Positions 61,001-64,000 of a DNA stretch of 64,000 nt are shown in pieces. The notes beneath the pieces were generated by a model that saw only the letters and a program-made list of their open reading frames with translations, was not told the DNA's origin and ran no database searches. Origin of the DNA: Mactromeris polynyma (Eukaryota > Mollusca > Bivalvia > Venerida > Mactridae); contig JASFXZ010000018.1 of NCBI GenBank assembly GCA_032209605.1, positions 2,235,904 to 2,299,903 of the forward strand. Reading direction: 5' to 3'. Position numbers and translations under genes: made by a program. Within the stretch, counting starts at the first letter, position 1, and every line of letters starts with the position of its first letter.

Positions 61001-63141
61001 TAGAGGGAAGGGATGGTAGGGTTATATGACACAAGGGTGTATCAAGTAGAGGGAAGGGATGGTTGGGTTATATGACACAAGGGTGTATCAAGTAGAGGGA
61101 ACGGATGGTTGGGTTATATGACACAAGGGTGTATCAAGTAGAGGGAAGGGATGGTTGGGTTATATGACACAAGGGTGTATCAAGTAGAGGGAAAGAATGG
61201 TAGGGTTATATGACACAAGGGTGTATCAAGTAGAGGGAAGGGATGGTAGGGTTATATGACACAAGGGTGTATCAAGTAGAGGGAAGGGATGGTTGGGTTA
61301 TATGACACAAGGGTGTATCAAGTAGAGGGAAGGGATGGTTGGGTTATATGACACAAGGGTGTATCAAGTAGAGGAAAGGGATGGTTGGGTTATATGACAC
61401 AAGGGTGTATCAAGTAGAGAGAATGGATGGTAGGGTTATATGACACCAAGGGTGTATCAAGTAGAGGGAAGGGATGGTTGGGTTATATGACACAAGGGTG
61501 TATCAAGTAGAGGGAACGGATGGTAGGGTTATATGACACCAAGGGTGTATCAAGTAGAGGGAAAGAATGGTAGGGTTATATGACACAAGGGTGTATCAAG
61601 TAGAGGAAAGGGATGGTAGGTTTATATGATACCAGGATTGTATCAAGTAGAGGGAAGGGATGGTAGGGTTATATGACACCAAGGGTGTATCAAGTAGAGG
61701 GAAGGGATGGTAGGGTTATATGATACCAGGATTGTATCGAGTAGAGGGAAGGGATGGTAGGGTTGTACGACACCAAGGGTGTATCAAGTAGAGGGAAGGG
61801 ATGGTAGAGTTATATGATACCTGTAGTGTATCAAGTAGAGGGAAGGGATGGTAGGATTAAAGGTAGGATTCAGATACTGTATAATAGTGTCTCAATCATA
61901 CAACATTGACAACAGAATTTATATCGATATAAACAGTAACTATACAACTAATACTGTACCAGATAGCAAACAGTCAAAACGTGACTTACAATTATGCATC
62001 AAAACATGAAAATGTACCAATAAGTCTGTCTTTTAGAACACGAAAGGCTATTACACGACAAGTATACATATACCTACACCGTACTTGGATATGAATACAT
62101 AAACCTAGCATAAATATCACTAGTATGAATTACCACTAACAATTGTACCAAGAAATAAAAAGTGAGCATCACAATTTCATTGTTTCTTCATGGCTGAGTA
62201 AATTTGTGTGTTCATGCATAAAACCAGCCTTCCTGCTAGAAATGGCTGATTTTTCAAACAAAGTAAATCCCATTTCTTTTCCTTTACATAAATACTCAGT
62301 AGCTAATATTTCAACACATCAATAAAAAGTTCTAATGAAATACTCATGGTTACTAACACTATACAAGTCATTCACAAATGATACTAGACACTGACCATCA
62401 CAGTGAATTTGATAATTTGGAAGCCAGCAACACATGTGCCAAATTCCAAGACTCATTTTCACAGTTAGTTCTGATAATAGTGGTGAACAAAGCTGCTATC
62501 TGTACCGATTACCATTAAATGTATGTATTAACAAGAGATGTTTGTAAAACATTATGCCCCCCTGTGACCTTGACCCTGTGACCCCAAAATCAATAGGGTT
62601 CCTCTGCTACCCAAGATGAATGTATGGACCAAGTTTGAGGATGATAGGTAAAGGGGTTCTTGAGTTATTGATTGGAAACGAAAAGGTTACAGACAGACCG
62701 ACTGACCCACCGACGGACTGACATGTACAAACCAATATGCCCTCTCTTCTTCGAAGGCATAACTAGTATAATTATCTCAGGTTGTGACTGCCCAACACCA
62801 TCATGGAAAACAACAGTCTTTATGTTCTTGATGTCATTTGTAATCATAACAGACGTAAATCTGATCTACCATAGAAGAAAACCCTGTCAAGTTTGTCTAT
62901 GTGAAATCAGAAAAAAACATTTATTTTCACTTAGCAACCATCACAAACAATACCCCACCAATATGTAAAGCAGACCATGTATTACATGTGCGAATGGAGT
63001 TGGAGTGTTGGAGTAACATGCAAAGCATTAGGAAAGCTGAAAGCTTGACAGAAAACTCACCCAGACCTGAAATTTAAGCTCGTTACCGCCAACGTTAAAC
63101 TCTGATGTAAACAGGATACAAAACTTCTCCTCAGCAACTGT
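39908..63141 (-). CDS. STAT5: STAT transcription factor (STAT5-like), C-terminal 364 codons; N-terminal part lies beyond the right edge
   Basis: Exons in transcript order: 63061-63141, 60390-60482, 59196-59390, 57199-57293, 53916-54058, 52976-53134, 52047-52110, 49275-49388, 39908-40058. All junctions are GT/AG and phases agree. The fragment opens at the end of the DNA-binding domain ([33 protein letters not shown]), then the linker ([21 protein letters not shown]). The SH2 follows ([19 protein letters not shown]), with its phosphate-binding Arg present. After SH2 comes NDGYVKTTL, whose GYVK context resembles the activation tyrosine of STAT5 more than STAT1/3. A Ser/Pro-rich segment and a tail with GSPEYVTDD close the protein. 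Known role: phosphorylated by JAKs, dimerises through SH2, and acts as a nuclear transcription factor. Assignment to the STAT5 rather than the STAT6 branch is by motif only. Confidence 0.92.
40286..40950. repeat. 26-bp minisatellite, about 25 units, STAT last intron
   Basis: The unit contains GGTAAAGTACAGAGATCAGT plus GGTTAA. Variants: GGTTACGGC, GGCTAAGG and CAGCGATC. Confidence 0.95.
41979..42819. repeat. 35-bp minisatellite, 24 units, apparently perfect
   Basis: The unit contains CGCAACTTTGGCATAAATCA and TCCGCAGTCTTCACA. Reading across all 24 units I found no substitution. The array occupies 841 bp and ends in CACACAATCAC. Confidence 0.96.
43393..43460. repeat. 22-bp repeat, 3 units, growing from a MITE end
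   Basis: AATCATCTAGATATACACTG occurs three times at 22-bp spacing. The TACACTG at the end of the last unit is the left terminus of the MITE 43457-43830. Confidence 0.85.
43457..43830. mobile_element. 374-bp Tc1/mariner-type MITE in STAT intron
   Basis: Left TACACTGCCCTCCAAAAGTT and right AACTTTTGGATGGCAGTGTA are inverted with one mismatch, and the match continues inward (CTTCACACTTGA). The ends carry TA, as in Tc1/mariner insertions. A 64-codon minus-strand frame overlapping the right end (43755-43949) is unrecognised. Confidence 0.85.
44075..44761. repeat. 69-bp minisatellite, 10 units, STAT intron
   Basis: The unit contains GGTGATACTGACTGTGCACC, GTGATAACAAGGGAGG and GGTACCAAAGGTCCGGCTTG. 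One unit (about 44570) lacks TG, and others alternate GGAACAAG/GGTACAAG. Length divisible by three gives parallel open frames on the minus strand and one on the plus strand; none has a gene signature. Confidence 0.95.
45152..45317. mobile_element. 166-bp MITE of the TACAGTCGGACCTC family, copy 1
   Basis: Ends TACAGACGGACCTCATTTAT and GAACGAGGTCCGACTGTA are inverted. Interior GAAATGGGATATTTGAAACC and ATTTGAATGAACGAGG are shared with the copy at 52735-52913 in opposite orientation. Confidence 0.75.
45371..46853. repeat. 32-bp minisatellite, about 46 units, STAT intron
   Basis: The unit contains CATTCTGACTTACTGCCCTC and TATCTCTGACCC or CATCTCTGACCC. It is preceded by three 15-bp units, ACATGGGAGTACAAC-like, at 45327-45370. 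Confidence 0.96.
47480..48295. mobile_element. 816-bp TIR element in STAT intron
   Basis: Left TACCCTATTGTTCCTATTTA and right TTTAACAGGAACAATACAGT pair as inverted repeats of about 25 bp with few mismatches. The interior includes an AT-rich part and a G-run (48248-48256). I found no transposase open frame. Confidence 0.65.
48801..49041. mobile_element. 241-bp MITE, ATTATGCCCCCC ends, copy 1
   Basis: Left ATTATGCCCCCC and right GGGGGGCATAAT are inverted; the right G run has expanded to about 21 bases. The interior has TGACCTTGACCCTTGACC, AAGTTTGAGGATGATAGG and GACCGACCGACCGACC. A second copy in the same orientation lies at 62551-62763. Confidence 0.8.
49521..51383. repeat. 36-bp minisatellite, about 52 units, STAT intron
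   Basis: The unit contains CCTAAATCCTACCTCATG and TTGTATTGTTCTAGATT. Variants TTCCT/TCCCT, CATGTTG/CATGTCG/CTTGTTG and GTTCTAG/ATTCTAG recur. Single-base deletions (about 50133) shift frame. The array begins about 130 bp upstream (transcript sense) of the acceptor for exon 49275-49388. Open frames up to 560 codons here are artefacts. Confidence 0.96.
52047..52110 (-). CDS. STAT5: STAT phosphotyrosine-segment exon
   Basis: A 64-bp exon encoding [20 protein letters not shown]. The tyrosine in DGYVK is at the position of the JAK-phosphorylated residue of STAT5 (Y694/Y699 context DGYVKP); the residue after lysine is Thr here rather than Pro. Confidence 0.9.
52555..52690 (+). repeat. tRNA-like SINE fragment, STAT intron
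   Basis: GGCATAGTGGTCAAGTGACT resembles a box A region and GGTCAGGAGGTTTGAGC a box B. A second related stretch, ACTGGAGGTTTGATCATAAA, follows. Weak. Confidence 0.35.
52735..52913. mobile_element. 179-bp MITE of the TACAGTCGGACCTC family, copy 2
   Basis: Ends TACAGTCAGACCTTGTTCAT and AACGAGGTCCGACTGTA. The interior, reverse complemented, matches 45152-45317 (GAAATGGGCTATTGGAAACC). It ends 62 bp from the donor of STAT exon 52976-53134. Confidence 0.78.
53916..54058 (-). CDS. STAT5: STAT SH2 domain exon (first half)
   Basis: Encodes [19 protein letters not shown] and [20 protein letters not shown]. The FLLRFSD arginine that contacts phosphotyrosine is intact. The next exon, 52976-53134, completes SH2 with [18 protein letters not shown] and [17 protein letters not shown]. 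Confidence 0.95.
54306..56214. repeat. 34-bp minisatellite, about 56 units, STAT intron
   Basis: The unit contains AGAACTAGATGTGTCCATCA and GATGCCCCCACTAT. Variants: GATTCC for GATGCC, TATGGAAC for TATAGAAC, GTCATTC for GTCCATC. The last unit runs without a break into the body of a dispersed repeat (TTTTCAGTAGAATG onward). Confidence 0.97.
56215..56420. mobile_element. Body of dispersed repeat, copy 2
   Basis: Continues from the array with TTTTCAGTAGAATGTAAATA, GAATCCATCCATCC and GATTGTAACTGAAATCAG, matching 35255-35440. Confidence 0.65.
57364..58772. repeat. 47-bp minisatellite, 30 units, STAT intron
   Basis: The unit contains AATACATAATTGAAGAGATA, GCGTGCTGCATTGTACCTC and AGATATAT or AATTATAT. 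A rare TTAAAG variant occurs at 57621 and again exactly 658 bp (14 units) later at 58279. The array starts about 70 bp upstream of the acceptor of exon 57199-57293. Confidence 0.96.
60192..60376. mobile_element. TACAG-type MITE beside a STAT splice donor
   Basis: Ends TACAGTGAAGTCTCA and TGAGGTTTTCCTGCA. The interior TTTGAAGTGGTCATATTAAT and TATTGAGGTTGAATAAG matches the family of 6156-6335. It ends 13 bases into the intron after exon 60390-60482. Confidence 0.7.
60915..61855. repeat. 46-bp minisatellite, about 20 units, STAT intron
   Basis: The unit contains GGGATGGTAGGGTTATATGA, CACAAGGGTGTATCAAGTAG and AGGGAA. Units at the right end are more diverged (GATACCAGGATTGTATC, GTTGTACGACACC). 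Confidence 0.95.
62551..62763. mobile_element. ATTATGCCCCCC-type MITE, copy 2
   Basis: The left end ATTATGCCCCCCTGTGACC and interior AAGTTTGAGGATGATAGG, TTCTTGAGTTATTGATTGG and CAATATGCCCTCTCTTCTTC match 48801-49041. The right G run is missing; it ends TCGAAGGCATAAC. Confidence 0.75.
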
Positions 63142-64000
63142 CTGTAAAATACATCACATCATTGAGTTAAACATAATATAACTGATATCAATATTTAAGT
63201 CACTGTGGTGTATTTTTTGTGCTGTGGGGTGACTATATAGGCTCAAATCAAGGTGAGGGTGATGACAAAAGTAAAACAAGCAATGTTATATGTCATAATG
63301 TTAGTCAGGGTCTGTAGTTTATCAGACCACTGGCATAAATTTTGTGAAATTGGTGAGGGCCCCGAAATTCAAGTTGGCATCCAACATGGCTGCCGTTTAC
63401 AGAATAAATGAGTCAAATAAGAAATACCCTACTGTATTTTTTCAGCAAGCAGTTATAGTACTTAAATGAAATAATGCACATTTACTATGAAAGGTTATTG
63501 CTTGCTGTAATCTTGTGGTCACCCATCCCTTTGTTATAATCCTCTTTTCATGCAAAAGTCAGTTCACTAAAAATGTAACAAAGATAAAGGAACTTTTAAA
63601 ATTGAGACTTTATTGAAGGTTAGATAAACTAGAGGACAAGCAACTAAATATACCAGCAGTTAATTTATACTCTGATCCTCTGATATACCAGCAGTTAATT
63701 TATACTCTGATCCTCTGATATACCAGCAGTTAATTTATACTCTGATCCTCTGATATACCAGCAGTTAATTTATACTCTGATCCTCTGATATACCAGCAGT
63801 TAATTTATACTCTGATCCTCTGATATACCAGCAGTTAATTTATACTCTGATCCTCTGATATACCAGCAGTTAATTTATACTCTGATCCTCTGATATACCA
63901 GCAGTTAATTTATACTCTGATCCTCTGCAACATTCCAATCACTGAAAGAATTCTCTGATCAGAAATAGAAACAAAATACAACAGATTGATACTTGCATGT
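63142..64000. other. STAT intron running off the window
   Basis: Upstream of exon 63061-63141. Apart from the 35-bp array no exon was recognised, so the preceding STAT exon lies beyond 64000. Confidence 0.5.
63649..63927. repeat. 35-bp minisatellite, 8 units, apparently perfect
   Basis: The unit contains TATACCAGCAGTTAATTTAT and ACTCTGATCCTCTGA. No substitutions seen between units. Confidence 0.95.

Overview
This is eukaryotic, intron-rich, AT-rich DNA. It is most likely from a mollusc, probably a bivalve. The gene content is ordinary for an animal: an alpha-arrestin, RBM42 and a STAT. The dispersed repeats resemble those common in bivalve genomes: tRNA-headed SINEs, short TIR elements beginning TACAG or ATTATGCCCC, and a CR1/Jockey-like LINE fragment. 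The species was not determined, and every name rests on reading translated exons by eye.

Layout. (1) 1-13,020: an alpha-arrestin gene (ARRDC2/3-like) on the minus strand. It has seven coding exons between 12,393 and 4,760, plus a second, diverged copy of its last exon at 2,360-2,544. Positions 1-430 repeat the 5' flank of this gene (12,455-13,020), so a tandem sister gene probably starts just left of the window. The stretch between is a mosaic of duplicated arrestin-locus pieces and small transposons. (2) 13,020-22,498: intergenic DNA between the divergent arrestin and RBM42 genes, dominated by a 91-bp satellite of about 60 units. (3) 22,499-34,245: RBM42 on the plus strand, seven coding exons giving 474 codons, with a C-terminal RRM and a near-complete match to the conserved C-terminus. 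Introns 1 and 3 are filled by 45-bp and 36-bp minisatellites, and the 3' UTR carries a long inverted repeat. (4) 34,246-39,907: convergent space between RBM42 and STAT, with repeats only. (5) 39,908-63,141 and beyond: the 3' part of a STAT5-like gene on the minus strand. Nine coding exons (364 codons) cover the end of the DNA-binding domain, linker, SH2, phosphotyrosine segment and C-terminal tail. The N-terminal half lies to the right of the window.

The most striking property is tandem repetition. At least 17 unrelated minisatellites with units of 24-91 bp occupy roughly 21-22 kb, about a third of the window, almost all in introns or intergenic DNA. Several small arrays and one large one grow out of the ends of short transposons, suggesting that transposon termini seed tandem amplification. 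Many long open frames here (for example 28,252-30,135 and 49,518-51,200) come from such arrays and are not genes.

The three genes have no evident functional link. The alpha-arrestin is an adaptor for receptor ubiquitination, RBM42 an RNA-binding protein tied to splicing and mRNA metabolism, and STAT a cytokine-type signalling transcription factor.
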